NCBI RefSeq assembly: GCF_036170895.1
Contig: NZ_CP108036.1
Coordinates: 7,351,501 to 7,415,500 of the forward strand
Length of the DNA stretch: 64,000 nt
Direction of reading: 5' to 3'
DNA from: Streptomyces erythrochromogenes
GTDB lineage: Bacteria > Actinomycetota > Actinomycetes > Streptomycetales > Streptomycetaceae
The notes beneath the pieces are model-generated. The model did not search any database. It saw nothing but the letters and a program-made list of their open reading frames with translations, and was not told the DNA's origin. Within the stretch, counting starts at the first letter, position 1; the number at the start of each line of letters is the position of its first letter. A program made the position numbers and the translations under genes. Of this stretch, positions 38,442 through 47,044 are shown one piece after another.

Positions 38442-38482
38442 GCTGTCCGGCCGGCACTGGCTCAGAGTGCCGGCCGGACAGC
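38442..38482 (+). terminator. Strong hairpin between precursors and downstream enzymes
   Basis: A perfect 17-bp inverted repeat, GCTGTCCGGCCGGCACT (38442-38458) and its complement (38466-38482), has a 7-nt loop. It lies 30 bp after the third precursor stop and 30 bp before the M50 gene. There is no T-run, which is usual for streptomycete terminators. As a partial terminator or 3' stabiliser it would favour precursor over enzyme expression. Confidence 0.75.
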
Positions 38483-38512
38483 GGCCCCAGCATTATCCCT
38501 CAGGAGCCATTC

Positions 38513-39688
38513 ATGCGATCACCAGCCGCGGCCGATCACCAGCAGCAAGCCGTGCCAGAAAGCAGCGAAGCGGCGACCAAGGAGAAGAGCAGCGCGGACA
38601 CTGCGTGGCTCGAGACCGAGCTGCTGGCCGTGCGAGACACCATCGAACTCACGGACGGCCTCGACGGCCGTCCCCTCCTGTTCGACTCCGACACCGGCAA
38701 GTACGTGGCGGTGTCCAAGGCGGGCACCGTCATCCTGACGCTCCTCGACGGCGAGACCACCGCCCGTGGCGTGGTGCGCCGGGTGGCCTCGCCGTCCGCC
38801 GACCCGGTCCGCGCCGAGACCGCTGTCATCCGGTTCCTGACCGAACTCCGCCAGGCCGGGGTCCTCACCCTCGAACCGCAGGAGGAAAAGCGCCGGGAAC
38901 GGGTCCTCAAGTACTCGCTGCGGCAGAGGATGCCGCGCAAGCCGTTGACCCGTTCCGTCCACATCCTGCTCGAACCCGTCGCCAAGGTGCTGCAGAAGCT
39001 GCCCGTACCCGTGGTGGTCGGCATGTGGATCCTGCTGACGGGCGCGGGCCTGGCCACGGCGGGGTACGCCCTTGCGACCCGGAGCCTGCCGGACTACACG
39101 GTTTGGTCCGGGATCGCGGCGCTCCTGCTGATCCTCCAGATCGCCGTCCACGAGCTGGCGCACGCCCTGGTGTGCCAGTCCTTGCGGGTCCCGGTCCGGG
39201 AGGCAGGCATCACCCTCATGCTCTATGTGATGCCCGTGGCGTACGTGGACCGTACGGACGCCTACCGGGTGCGGGGCCGCGCACCACGCGCCCTCATCGC
39301 GCTCGCCGGACCCATGAGCGACGCCATCTGGGCGGGAGCCACCGCTCTCGTCCTGCTGCACACCAGCGGGACCGTACACGAGGTCGCCGGCGCGCTGCTG
39401 CAACTGCAGGTGCTGCTCATGATCGTGAACCTCAATCCGCTGCTTCCCTCGGACGGATACCACGCACTGGAGTCCGCCATGGGCTCCGTCAATCTCCGCG
39501 GCCGGTCCTTCGCCTTCCTCGTCCACCTGGCCACGAGGGCCCCGCTGCCCAGTCACCTGCTCGTAAGCAGCAAGCTCAAGCGTGTCGGCTACTGCGCCTT
39601 CGGCGTCCTGTGCGCTCTCTACGGAGTGTTCATGGTCGGGGTCGTCCTGACGTGGTGGTGGCACCTCATCGAAGGGCTCCTCGGATGA
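38513..39688 (+). CDS. PqqD-like domain fused to an M50-type membrane metalloprotease
   Basis: A 391-residue protein. Residues about 45-125 form a PqqD/RRE-like winged helix (PLLFDSDTGKYVAVSKAGTV, ILTLLDGETTARGVVRRV) that could bind leader peptides. From about 155 it is a multi-pass membrane protein with the zinc motif HELAH in VHELAHALVCQSL and a second M50 site NLNPLLPSDGYHAL, where Asp is the third ligand candidate. M50 enzymes cut within or near membranes. Here it could remove leaders during export, or serve as a receptor. The stop overlaps the LanB ATG. Confidence 0.85.
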   Translation: MRSPAAADHQQQAVPESSEAATKEKSSADTAWLETELLAVRDTIELTDGLDGRPLLFDSDTGKYVAVSKAGTVILTLLDGETTARGVVRRVASPSADPVRAETAVIRFLTELRQAGVLTLEPQEEKRRERVLKYSLRQRMPRKPLTRSVHILLEPVAKVLQKLPVPVVVGMWILLTGAGLATAGYALATRSLPDYTVWSGIAALLLILQIAVHELAHALVCQSLRVPVREAGITLMLYVMPVAYVDRTDAYRVRGRAPRALIALAGPMSDAIWAGATALVLLHTSGTVHEVAGALLQLQVLLMIVNLNPLLPSDGYHALESAMGSVNLRGRSFAFLVHLATRAPLPSHLLVSSKLKRVGYCAFGVLCALYGVFMVGVVLTWWWHLIEGLLG

Positions 39689-42303
39689 CTCCCCTCCCGA
39701 CCGCGCCCCAGCTCCGGACGACACCGGACGCCACACCACCGGCTGCCGCGCGGCGTGCGCAGCCCGGGGCCCGCGCCCGGGGCGGGCGGAGCCCAGTGGT
39801 CTCGGCGTGGGCGGTTCACCGCGTCAACAGGCTGCCCGTGGAGACGCTGGACCTCGCCCTGGCCCGCACCTCGGACTCACTGCGGCGCGAGACGGAGTTC
39901 GAGGAGCAGCTCGCCGAGCGGGCCGACTTCCTCACCGATGCCCTGCACGCCGCTGTCCCGACGCTCGACGATGCGCCGCACCTCCGTCGCGCGGTCCTCA
40001 AGCTGCGCCGCTGCATACACAACGGCCGACCGGTGCAACTGTCGGAAGACATCATGGCGGGGCTGCGCGAAACGCTGGGCGGCCCGGCGGCCCTCGCGCT
40101 GACGGACTGGCTTCACGGTATGCGCGACCTCTCCGCACTGCGCGAGCGGACCGACGCCCTGTACGAAGAGGAGCGCGGGCGGGCCACCGGACGCCTGCGG
40201 GAAGTCCTCTCCGATCCGGTCTTCGCCCAGGGACTCGCACAGGCGAGCCCCCATCTGCTGGACCACGTGACGGCCAGGCCGCTCGAACCGAACAGCAAGG
40301 CTGCCCGTTCGGTGCTCGGCTACGTCTCCAGGGCTGCGGTGAAGACCAGTCCGTTCTCCCGGCTGACCGCGTTGGCCCTGGAGGGTGGGGAAGCGGACGG
40401 AACCGGCCACAGCTACGTCGATCAGCAGCACGTCCGTGCCTGGCTGGACACCCTGGCCCGCGACAAGCGCTTCGCCGCAGCCTTCCAGGTCGAGCCCAAC
40501 AGGTCGTTGCGCCGACCGGGCGGACGCGCGTACCTGCTGACCCCTGCCCACCCCGGTCCGGGCGAATCCGCCTGGCGCACGGATTCGATCGCCGACGCCT
40601 CCCGCCATGTCGAGCTGATCGGCGCCTTGGCCTCGTGGCCCCGCATGACGATCGCCCAGGCCCTCGTACGCATCGGGGGCAGAGACCCGTTCGGAGGGTT
40701 CCTCAGACTGCTCGACACCGGGCTGCTGCAGCTCGTGCTCCCCTGGACGGCAACGGAACCGCACCCCATCCGTTCCCTCGCACGGAGTCTGCAGTGCCTT
40801 TCCGACCCGGTCGCGCGGCGCACCCGTGCGCTGCTGGAGGACCTCGGGAAGGAGGCGGCGGGACTCCACCTGCTCTCCGGGAGCGAACGCGCCCGATCGG
40901 TCAACCGACTTGCCGCACGCATCGGCTCCGGCACTGCGGACGATCCGCGGCCCGCCATCCCCTACGCCGCATACGAGGACGCCCTGTCCGACGTCCCGGC
41001 GGACCTGCCGGCCGAAGCCGTCCGGGAGGACCTCGCCGAGCTGGGCCGTCTCCTGCGCCCCTATGTCTTCCGCTCGCACGTCTACGACTGGCTCCGGGAC
41101 GAGTTCGTGGCCCGGTACGGCGCCGGCGGGCACTGCCCCGACCTGTTCGAGTTCCTCTGGGCCGTCGCGGCATCTCCGGGGTTCGAGGCGAACCTCTACC
41201 GAGCCCTGCAGAAGGACCACGGGGAGTCGGGACGCCCCACCGAACGCGCGTGGCTGCCCGTGTCCGCGTCAAGCGCGCCGCCGACGGCAGCCGTGCTGTA
41301 CCAGGTCGCAGCACGGTCTGCCGACGCTGTCCGCAGTGGCGACTACCGGATCGTGGTGAACCAGTACAACTCGGGAGTGGGCGGGCTGCTCGCGCGCTTC
41401 CGCCACCAGCTGGACGGCCCGACTGCCGACCGCGTCGGGCTCACCCGGCACCTGCGGCACTGGATCGCGGAGCTGTTCCCGCACGCCGCACCGCGCCAGC
41501 TCACCCTGTCCGGTGACGTGAACGGGATGCACCGCGCTGCCGATGGTGTACTGCCGGCGTTCCGCTGGCCGGGGGAGCCCTCCCACGCCGGCGAGGCCGT
41601 GCACGAGGCGGCGCCCGCGACCATCAGCCACTGCCCGGACACGGACACGCTGGAGTTCGCGGACGGCACCGGTCGCGCACTCGCGCCCGTCTACCTCGGC
41701 GTCGTGCCGCAGCACCTCATCCCAGGCGTCGCGCGGTTGCTGCTGTGCCTCGCCGACCCGTGGATCAACGGATCCCGGTTATGCTGTACGCCGAACCCGG
41801 TGGACGGCTCTCCACCCGTCACCGGCGAGGACGTAGAAGTCGTCCCGCGCAGGGTTCACGACCGCCTGGTCCTCGGACGCCGTACCTGGCGGATCGCCCC
41901 CGAAGCCCTGCCCCAGCCGACCAAGGGCGAGCAGCCTTCGGCCTACTTCCGGCGGGTGCACCGGTGGCGCATCGGCCTGGGCCTCCCGGACGAAGCGTTC
42001 GTGTCCGTCGAATTCCCCTTCACGGCGGCAGGAGTGTCCTCCTCCCGGAGCAAGCCCTTCTGGCTCTCCTTCCAGAGCCCGCACGCGATCTGGGCGGCGG
42101 CGAACCACATCGGCAAGGCGAAGGACGCGACGGCCGTCCGGCTCGCCGAAACGTGCCCGGACCGCTCCGCCTACTGGCTGCGGGACGACAGCGGGAGCCG
42201 CCGGGCGGCAGAACACGTCTCCCTGCTGCGCTGGCAGCGCCCCTCACGGCATGCCCGGCCCAACGGTGAGCCCGAAACCCACAGCGCGGAGGCGAGCTCG
42301 TGA
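39685..42303 (+). CDS. LanB-type dehydratase, glutamylation protein
   Basis: An 872-residue protein with the lantibiotic dehydratase N-terminal fold: RAAVKTSPFSRLTALALEGG around 215, FRSHVYDWLRDEFVARYGAG near 465, and YRIVVNQYNSGVGGLLARFR around 555. These enzymes transfer glutamate from Glu-tRNA to Ser and Thr side chains. The protein is shorter than full LanB (about 1000), and its elimination domain is the separate next gene (GTGA overlap). This is the split arrangement known from thiopeptides and goadsporin. ATG 39685 overlaps the M50 stop. Confidence 0.92.
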   Translation: MTPLPTAPQLRTTPDATPPAAARRAQPGARARGGRSPVVSAWAVHRVNRLPVETLDLALARTSDSLRRETEFEEQLAERADFLTDALHAAVPTLDDAPHLRRAVLKLRRCIHNGRPVQLSEDIMAGLRETLGGPAALALTDWLHGMRDLSALRERTDALYEEERGRATGRLREVLSDPVFAQGLAQASPHLLDHVTARPLEPNSKAARSVLGYVSRAAVKTSPFSRLTALALEGGEADGTGHSYVDQQHVRAWLDTLARDKRFAAAFQVEPNRSLRRPGGRAYLLTPAHPGPGESAWRTDSIADASRHVELIGALASWPRMTIAQALVRIGGRDPFGGFLRLLDTGLLQLVLPWTATEPHPIRSLARSLQCLSDPVARRTRALLEDLGKEAAGLHLLSGSERARSVNRLAARIGSGTADDPRPAIPYAAYEDALSDVPADLPAEAVREDLAELGRLLRPYVFRSHVYDWLRDEFVARYGAGGHCPDLFEFLWAVAASPGFEANLYRALQKDHGESGRPTERAWLPVSASSAPPTAAVLYQVAARSADAVRSGDYRIVVNQYNSGVGGLLARFRHQLDGPTADRVGLTRHLRHWIAELFPHAAPRQLTLSGDVNGMHRAADGVLPAFRWPGEPSHAGEAVHEAAPATISHCPDTDTLEFADGTGRALAPVYLGVVPQHLIPGVARLLLCLADPWINGSRLCCTPNPVDGSPPVTGEDVEVVPRRVHDRLVLGRRTWRIAPEALPQPTKGEQPSAYFRRVHRWRIGLGLPDEAFVSVEFPFTAAGVSSSRSKPFWLSFQSPHAIWAAANHIGKAKDATAVRLAETCPDRSAYWLRDDSGSRRAAEHVSLLRWQRPSRHARPNGEPETHSAEASS

Positions 42304-43184
42304 AGGACCCTCTCCTGCAGGCGGACTGGTGGTACGCACGTCTCTACCCCGGCGGACTCGACCACTTGGACCAGGCCGTTGTCCGGTGCTTGCCGCCTCT
42401 TGTCGATCTCGCCCAGGAACTCGGTGCCGACCGGTGGTTCTTCATCCAGTACACCGACTGGAAGGGCCCACACCTCAGGCTCCGGATCCACGGCGAGCGC
42501 GACACGGTGGACCGGCTCCACAGAAGGCTCCCGCGGATCGCCCTCGACCTCGAAGTACTCGCCCGCGAGTCCGTCCCGAGCCGTGGCGCCCTGGTCCCGT
42601 TCGAGTCGGGCCCGTTCAGCGGGTGCCACGCCGGCGTCGCAACGGCTCTCTACGAACCCGAGGAGGGAAAGTACGGAGGGCCCCTGGGGACCGAACTCGC
42701 AGAAGAGGTCTTCCAGCACTCCAGCGACCTCGCCCTGTGGGCCGCAAACCTGCAGCGCCACCCCGACCGCGCAGCCCTCGCGACACTGTTGCTGCGCGCC
42801 TCGGCAGCTGCCCTGCAGGAGCACGTCACGGGTACCGACACCGCGTGGTTCTGGGAGCGCCACCTTGCCTGGTGGACCCATGACGGCGGACGAGGTGCCG
42901 CAGAACTCCGTACCCGTCTGCGGACGTGCGCCGCTACCGACGAGCCGGGAATCCGCAGCCGAGTTGCCGAGTTGGCGCATGATCCGGAAGTGCGGGTCCG
43001 CCTACGGGCCTGGACCGAGGTGCTGTCCGCCTACCTCGGGAGGGCCGCGGCCGGCCAAGTTCCCTACAGCGCGGGGCACCTGGTGTTCCACCAGGCCCAC
43101 ATGATGTGCAACCGGCTGGGAGTGCTTCCGCGAGAGGAGGCCCTCCTCGGGATCCTGGCAGCCGAGGAACCCGGTTTCACCTGA
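42300..43184 (+). CDS. SpaB_C/thiopeptide-type elimination protein
   Basis: A 294-residue stand-alone domain of the LanB C-terminal/thiopeptide type. The start LLQADWWYARLYPGGLDHLD and the block WFFIQYTDWKGPHLRLRIHG are the family signature. It should eliminate glutamate from glutamylated Ser/Thr to give dehydroalanine and dehydrobutyrine. Related proteins catalyse the pyridine-forming cycloaddition of thiopeptides. Because only one such protein exists here and the LanB lacks the domain, elimination is the likelier job. It is the last gene of the operon. Confidence 0.9.
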   Translation: MKDPLLQADWWYARLYPGGLDHLDQAVVRCLPPLVDLAQELGADRWFFIQYTDWKGPHLRLRIHGERDTVDRLHRRLPRIALDLEVLARESVPSRGALVPFESGPFSGCHAGVATALYEPEEGKYGGPLGTELAEEVFQHSSDLALWAANLQRHPDRAALATLLLRASAAALQEHVTGTDTAWFWERHLAWWTHDGGRGAAELRTRLRTCAATDEPGIRSRVAELAHDPEVRVRLRAWTEVLSAYLGRAAAGQVPYSAGHLVFHQAHMMCNRLGVLPREEALLGILAAEEPGFT

Positions 43185-43237
43185 GCCCGTATGGTGCTCC
43201 ACCAGCAGGTGTTGGCTGTGCGTGGCACAATACGTGT

Positions 43238-43453
43238 ATGACACACGATGGTAATTCCGGAAGCCGTTCCCTTGGTATCGGCCTGGCCGTGGGCATGTCG
43301 CTCGGCGTCGCAGTTGGGCTCCTGCTCGGGCTTTTCGTCTTCGACAACGTCGGCATGGGCCTGGGCCTCGGGATCGGGATCGGGAGCGCTGCCGGCATCG
43401 GCCCCGCGGTGCGACGCCGTGCCCACGGCGCACCCTCGGGGGAAGAGGGTTGA
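43238..43453 (+). CDS. Small glycine-zipper membrane protein
   Basis: A 71-residue protein whose middle is one long or two short membrane helices packed with Gly (LGIGLAVGMSLGVAVGLLLG, then GLGIGIGSAAGIG), ending in a basic, Gly/Pro tail. Such glycine-zipper proteins are common and uncharacterised. The ATG at 43238 has no clear ribosome binding site (ACAATACGTGT before it), so the message may be leaderless. It lies 53 bp after the RiPP operon and might be read through from it, but nothing in it suggests peptide immunity specifically. Confidence 0.7.
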   Translation: MTHDGNSGSRSLGIGLAVGMSLGVAVGLLLGLFVFDNVGMGLGLGIGIGSAAGIGPAVRRRAHGAPSGEEG

Positions 43454-43525
43454 TGCTTGCCGTCGCCCGCTTTCTGGCCCTGTAAGAGAAGTAGTGTCGA
43501 TTCTGAAGCATCGAAAGGATGCAAA

Positions 43526-43954
43526 ATGCGCTTACCTGCCTCCAGGGCGGCTGTTGTCGCCATGGCTTTGACTGCCTCCTCGTTCGTCGCCGGTTCCGCA
43601 TCAGCGGCGGAGAGCGGCTGGTTCAAGGCCTATGACGGTGCGGTGATCACGGGGAAGCGCCATTCTGAACGTGAACTTCCGTTTTCTGTGCTCTCCACGC
43701 TCGTGATCAAAGGTGAGTTGAAGAACACCGGCAACGACTGCTACTCCCTCTGGGCCAAGTTGGGCATCGGCAGTGCGCCGGCCACAAGAGCCGCCACCCA
43801 GTGCGGTCCGGGTGCGGCGACATTCGATCTGCGTTCGGTGCCGGCCATGAACCCCGACGGAACGCTCTTCCTCTGCAAGGGCGAGGCCACCCAGAACTGC
43901 GGTCCGCGGTTCTCGGCGCGCGAGTTCCCCGTCAGTGCGCTCCCGATCCGCTGA
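43526..43954 (+). CDS. Small secreted protein of unknown function
   Basis: A 142-residue protein with a clear Sec signal (RLPASRAAVVAMALTASSFV, cleavage expected after ASA) and a ribosome binding site GAAAGGATGC. The mature part of about 110 residues contains four Cys (NDCYSLW, TQCGPG, LFLCKGE, QNCGPR) likely to form two disulfides, suggesting a stable extracellular beta-rich fold. I do not recognise the family. It is separated from the membrane protein by 72 bp. Confidence 0.8.
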   Translation: MRLPASRAAVVAMALTASSFVAGSASAAESGWFKAYDGAVITGKRHSERELPFSVLSTLVIKGELKNTGNDCYSLWAKLGIGSAPATRAATQCGPGAATFDLRSVPAMNPDGTLFLCKGEATQNCGPRFSAREFPVSALPIR

Positions 43955-44256
43955 CGAAGGACGGACCTCCGCCCCGGCTTGCCCCGCGGGCGTGGCCCTT
44001 GGCATGCGTTCGCACCCGGCGCCACACGCCCCCCATCGGCATGTTCCCGAGCCTGTTCGATCACCTCGAACGGCATGCCCCTCTGGTAGGCCCCGACCCC
44101 GTGCGAGGTTGCGGCCCACCACGGGCTCGGGGTGGGCGCGACTCGCCATCCGTGGCCTCCGTACGCTGCGCTCGTGGGACCGGCTCGTCGTCGATGACAC
44201 CGATGCGGAGCGAGCAACCGTGATCAATCGCAGGTCGTCCCCATAGGGTCGGGGGC
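43955..44256. other. Gene-free interval
   Basis: About 300 bases between the secreted protein and the PPOX gene contain no supported coding region. No strong hairpin or repeat was found by eye. The promoter of the PPOX gene must lie in its last part (CCATAGGGTCGGGGGC before the ATG). Confidence 0.4.
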
Positions 44257-44916
44257 ATGACAGCATCCCCTGCCGGCAGTGCCTTCGACTCCCTCCGCCT
44301 CGACGCCGTGCCCGATCAGGACGCGTTGCGCCGGGTATACGAACTGCCCAAGGACACGGCCCTGCGCAAGCAGATGACCGAACTCACCGACCAGACGCGG
44401 CGGTTGATCGGCTGCTCCTCGCTGGTCCTGGTCGCCAGCGCGGACGTCGACGGCAACTGCGACGTCTCCCCGCGCGGCGGACCCGCCGGCTTCGTCGCCG
44501 TCCTGGACGCGCGGACGGTGGCGATTCCGGACGCCACCGGCAACAAGCGTCTGGACACCCTGCGCAACGTCGTCGCCACCGGACGGGCCGGGCTGCTGTT
44601 CATCATCCCGGGGCGCACCACGACGCTCAGGGTGAACGGCCGGGCCTGCGTCTCCACCAGCCCGGAGCTGCTGTCGCAGCTGACCGCCGTCGGCAAGCCG
44701 CCGGCCAGTGCGCTGGTGCTGGGCATCGAGGAGGTCTACCCGCACTGTCCCAAGTCGCTCCTGCGCAGCGGGGCCTGGAAGCCGGAGCAGTGGCTGCCCG
44801 CCGACGCCCAGCCGACCTCGGCCGAGGTGACGCTGGCCCAGCTGCGGATGCCGGAGCTGACGATCGCCGCCATCGAGCAGGCGGAGGCGGACTCGCTGAA
44901 GTACCGCTACGAGTAG
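44257..44916 (+). CDS. Pyridoxamine 5'-phosphate oxidase-family flavoprotein (MSMEG_1061-like)
   Basis: A 219-residue PPOX-fold protein. The signature is CSSLVLVASADVDGNCDVSP then RGGPAGFVAVLDARTVAIPD, followed by TGNKRLDTLRNVVATGRAGL and a C-terminal RSGAWKPEQW block. This matches the MSMEG_1061-type subfamily, predicted to use FMN for redox chemistry on small molecules; the substrate is unknown. It has a G-rich ribosome binding site (GTCGGGGGC). The gene stands alone, convergent with the glycohydrolase gene. Confidence 0.88.
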   Translation: MTASPAGSAFDSLRLDAVPDQDALRRVYELPKDTALRKQMTELTDQTRRLIGCSSLVLVASADVDGNCDVSPRGGPAGFVAVLDARTVAIPDATGNKRLDTLRNVVATGRAGLLFIIPGRTTTLRVNGRACVSTSPELLSQLTAVGKPPASALVLGIEEVYPHCPKSLLRSGAWKPEQWLPADAQPTSAEVTLAQLRMPELTIAAIEQAEADSLKYRYE

Positions 44917-45038
44917 CGGCCCTCCGGCGATGGCCGAACGACCGGCCCGCCGCCCCGGACCGACATGCCGCGAGATCAACCGCGGTGCGGGCGCCGGCAG
45001 CTGAGAACCGTGCCGACTGCGCCTCCTCGTCGCAGGTC

Positions 45039-45944
45039 TCAGTCGAGCGGCGGCAGTGGTTCGCGGGCCGCGTGCCAGGTGGGCGGGAGGGCGGCGACGC
45101 CCGTGCGGGCGGCGATCACCCCGCCCGCGATGGCGCAGGTGGTGTCGATGTCGCCGCGGCCGGCGACGGTGGACCACAGGCCCTCGTGGAGGTCGTCGAG
45201 ATGTCCCGCGGCGCACCAGAGGGCGTAGGGAACGGTGTCGGGACCGGACATCCGGTAGCCGGAGCCCAGGACCTCCGCGGCGTGCCGGACCGAGGCGCGT
45301 GCCGACATCCGGGCCGCGACCCGCACCCCCGACCGGACGTCGCTGTCGGGCAGTCGTGCGGCGACCGCCCGGAGGAAGTCCGGGCGGGCCGGCGCCGGGC
45401 CGCCCCGGCTGCGCGTCGCGAGCGCTGCGGCGACGGCCACCGCCACCGCGCCGGCCACCGCCTCCGGATGGTGGTGCGAGACCACGCTCTGCTCAGCGGC
45501 CCGTTCGGCGACGGCGTCGAGGTCGGCGGCGTGCCAGGCGCCGAGCGGGGCCACGCGCATGGCCGCGCCGTTGCCCCAGGAGCCCTGGCCGTCGAACTGC
45601 CCGGCCACCACCTCCCGCCACGGCTCGCCCGCACCGATCCGGCGGAGCACGTCGTGCATCGAGGCGCCGTACCCGCGGTGCGTGTCGCCGGCGTAGGCCT
45701 CGGCGAGGCGGCGGGCGAAGCGGTCCTGGTCGACCGTCCCGCCGCCCTCGGCGAGTTCCCGTACGAGGACGACCGCCTGGGCGGTGTCGTCGCTCCACTG
45801 CCACAACGGCTCCGGGGGCACGATCCGTGCCTCCAGGGCCGCCGGGCCTTCGCGGCGCAGGATGCCGAACCAGCGGTCGCCGAAGGCATCGCCGAAGGCG
45901 AGTCCGGACAGCGAGTCGAGAGCGGCGGCAGGCAGATCGATCAT
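45039..45944 (-). CDS. ADP-ribosylglycohydrolase family protein
   Basis: A 301-residue ADP-ribosylglycohydrolase-like protein with the Mg2+ site motifs GLAFGDAFGD (about 14-23), WQWSDDTAQA (near 49-58, the SDDT acidic pair) and the C-terminal GRGDIDTTCAIAGGVIAA with DxD-T. Family members remove ADP-ribose from proteins or small molecules. The ATG at 45944 was chosen as the family start (IDLPAAALDSLSGLAFGD); an upstream ATG would add about 12 Pro-rich residues. It is monocistronic. Confidence 0.92.
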   Translation of the reverse strand: MIDLPAAALDSLSGLAFGDAFGDRWFGILRREGPAALEARIVPPEPLWQWSDDTAQAVVLVRELAEGGGTVDQDRFARRLAEAYAGDTHRGYGASMHDVLRRIGAGEPWREVVAGQFDGQGSWGNGAAMRVAPLGAWHAADLDAVAERAAEQSVVSHHHPEAVAGAVAVAVAAALATRSRGGPAPARPDFLRAVAARLPDSDVRSGVRVAARMSARASVRHAAEVLGSGYRMSGPDTVPYALWCAAGHLDDLHEGLWSTVAGRGDIDTTCAIAGGVIAARTGVAALPPTWHAAREPLPPLD

Positions 45945-46102
45945 CGGATCAGTATCACAAGGCGACGGCGCCCCCGGCATTCCGTTTGTGCGGGCCGGTA
46001 CAGGTCCCGGACCTCCGGGCACGGCCGGAAGCCGGCCGGCGCCCATCGGTTCGAGCAGACCGGGCCCGGCCGGGCCCGCCGACCACACCGTCGCGGCCCT
46101 CG

Positions 46103-46843
46103 TCAGGGGGCCGGGGGTCGTTCGACCAGGCGGCCGTCGCGCAGTTCCACTACGCGGTCGGCGAGTTCGATCAGGTTGGGGTCGTGGGTGGCGACGAGGA
46201 TGGTGACCGACTCGCTGCGCACCACCGCGCGCAGCAGCTCCATGATCGACCGGCCCGTCTCGGAGTCGAGCTGGCCCGTGGGCTCGTCCGCGATGATCAG
46301 GTCGGGGTCGTTGGCCAGGGCGCGGGCCACCGCCACGCGCTGCTGCTGGCCGCCGGAGAGTTCGCCCGGGCGCTGCTCGGCGTGGTCCGCGAGGCCGACC
46401 AGGGCGAGCAGGGTGCGGGCCCGCTCCTCGCGTTCCTTCGCCGGCATGCGGCGCAGCCGCATCGGTACGCCGACGTTCTCGGCGGCGGTGAGGACCGGTA
46501 TCAGGCCGAAGGACTGGAAGACGAAGCCGATGCGGTCGCGGCGCAGGGCGAGCAGGTCCGGCTCGCCCAGGGTCGCCAGGTCGGTGCCGTCGACGCTGAT
46601 CCGGCCGCTCGTCGGGGTGTCGAGGCCGCCGACGAGGTTCAGCAGGGTGGTCTTGCCGGAGCCCGACCGGCCCTTGAGGGCAGTGAGTTCGCCCCGGCGG
46701 ACCTCGAAGGACACGCCGCGCAGGGCGTGGACGGCCTGCGCCCCGCTGCCGAAGCTGTGGTGTACGTCGTCCACGACGACGATCGGTGTGCCGCCGGCCT
46801 CGCGCGCCGCCGGGACCGTGGCCGTTTCCTGGTGGTCCGTCAT
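46103..46843 (-). CDS. MacB-type ABC transporter ATPase
   Basis: A 246-residue ATPase of the MacB/LolD type, with Walker A LKGRSGSGKTTLLNLVGG, Q-loop FVFQSFGLIPVLTA, signature LSGGQQQRVAVARALAN, Walker B LIIADEPTGQLDSETG and H-loop VATHDPNLIEL. These ATPases act with FtsX-like mechanotransmission permeases. It is divergent from the two large permease genes, which also have their own ATPase at 53208, so two ATPases may serve the same system. Confidence 0.93.
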   Translation of the reverse strand: MTDHQETATVPAAREAGGTPIVVVDDVHHSFGSGAQAVHALRGVSFEVRRGELTALKGRSGSGKTTLLNLVGGLDTPTSGRISVDGTDLATLGEPDLLALRRDRIGFVFQSFGLIPVLTAAENVGVPMRLRRMPAKEREERARTLLALVGLADHAEQRPGELSGGQQQRVAVARALANDPDLIIADEPTGQLDSETGRSIMELLRAVVRSESVTILVATHDPNLIELADRVVELRDGRLVERPPAP

Positions 46844-47044
46844 CGCCTGTACCCCCCGTTGGGTCGTCCGAGCGGAGCATCTGGCTCCGGATCTCGCGCC
46901 CGCTCACGCTGCCGCTGCAACATTCTGATCGCATTTGCGCATCCGTCGCACCAATCACGCAAGCCCCTTCCGTCCATGGCCCGAATCTGACAACATCGTC
47001 CGCTATCCGGTACCTGGGGTCCGGACGGGGGAGGAACACAACAC
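46844..47044. promoter_or_regulatory. Divergent promoter region
   Basis: The 201 bp between the leftward MacB ATPase and the rightward permease genes must contain promoters for both. Stretches less rich in GC (CATTCTGATCGCATTTGCGC near 46921 and CTGACAACATCGTCCGCTAT near 46987) are candidate -35/-10 zones. The permease start at 47045 is preceded by GGGGGAGGAACACAAC, a clear ribosome binding site. No palindrome stands out. Confidence 0.45.

Noticed and set aside
38434..39684. 5' extension of the LanB frame across the M50 gene
   Set aside because: No homology before MTPLPTAPQL; the ATG at 39685 overlaps the M50 stop in the usual ATGA way.
31130..43184. Classical pyridine-containing thiopeptide cluster
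   Set aside because: Only one SpaB_C-type protein and low Cys content in the cores; a linear dehydrated azole peptide fits better, though not proven.
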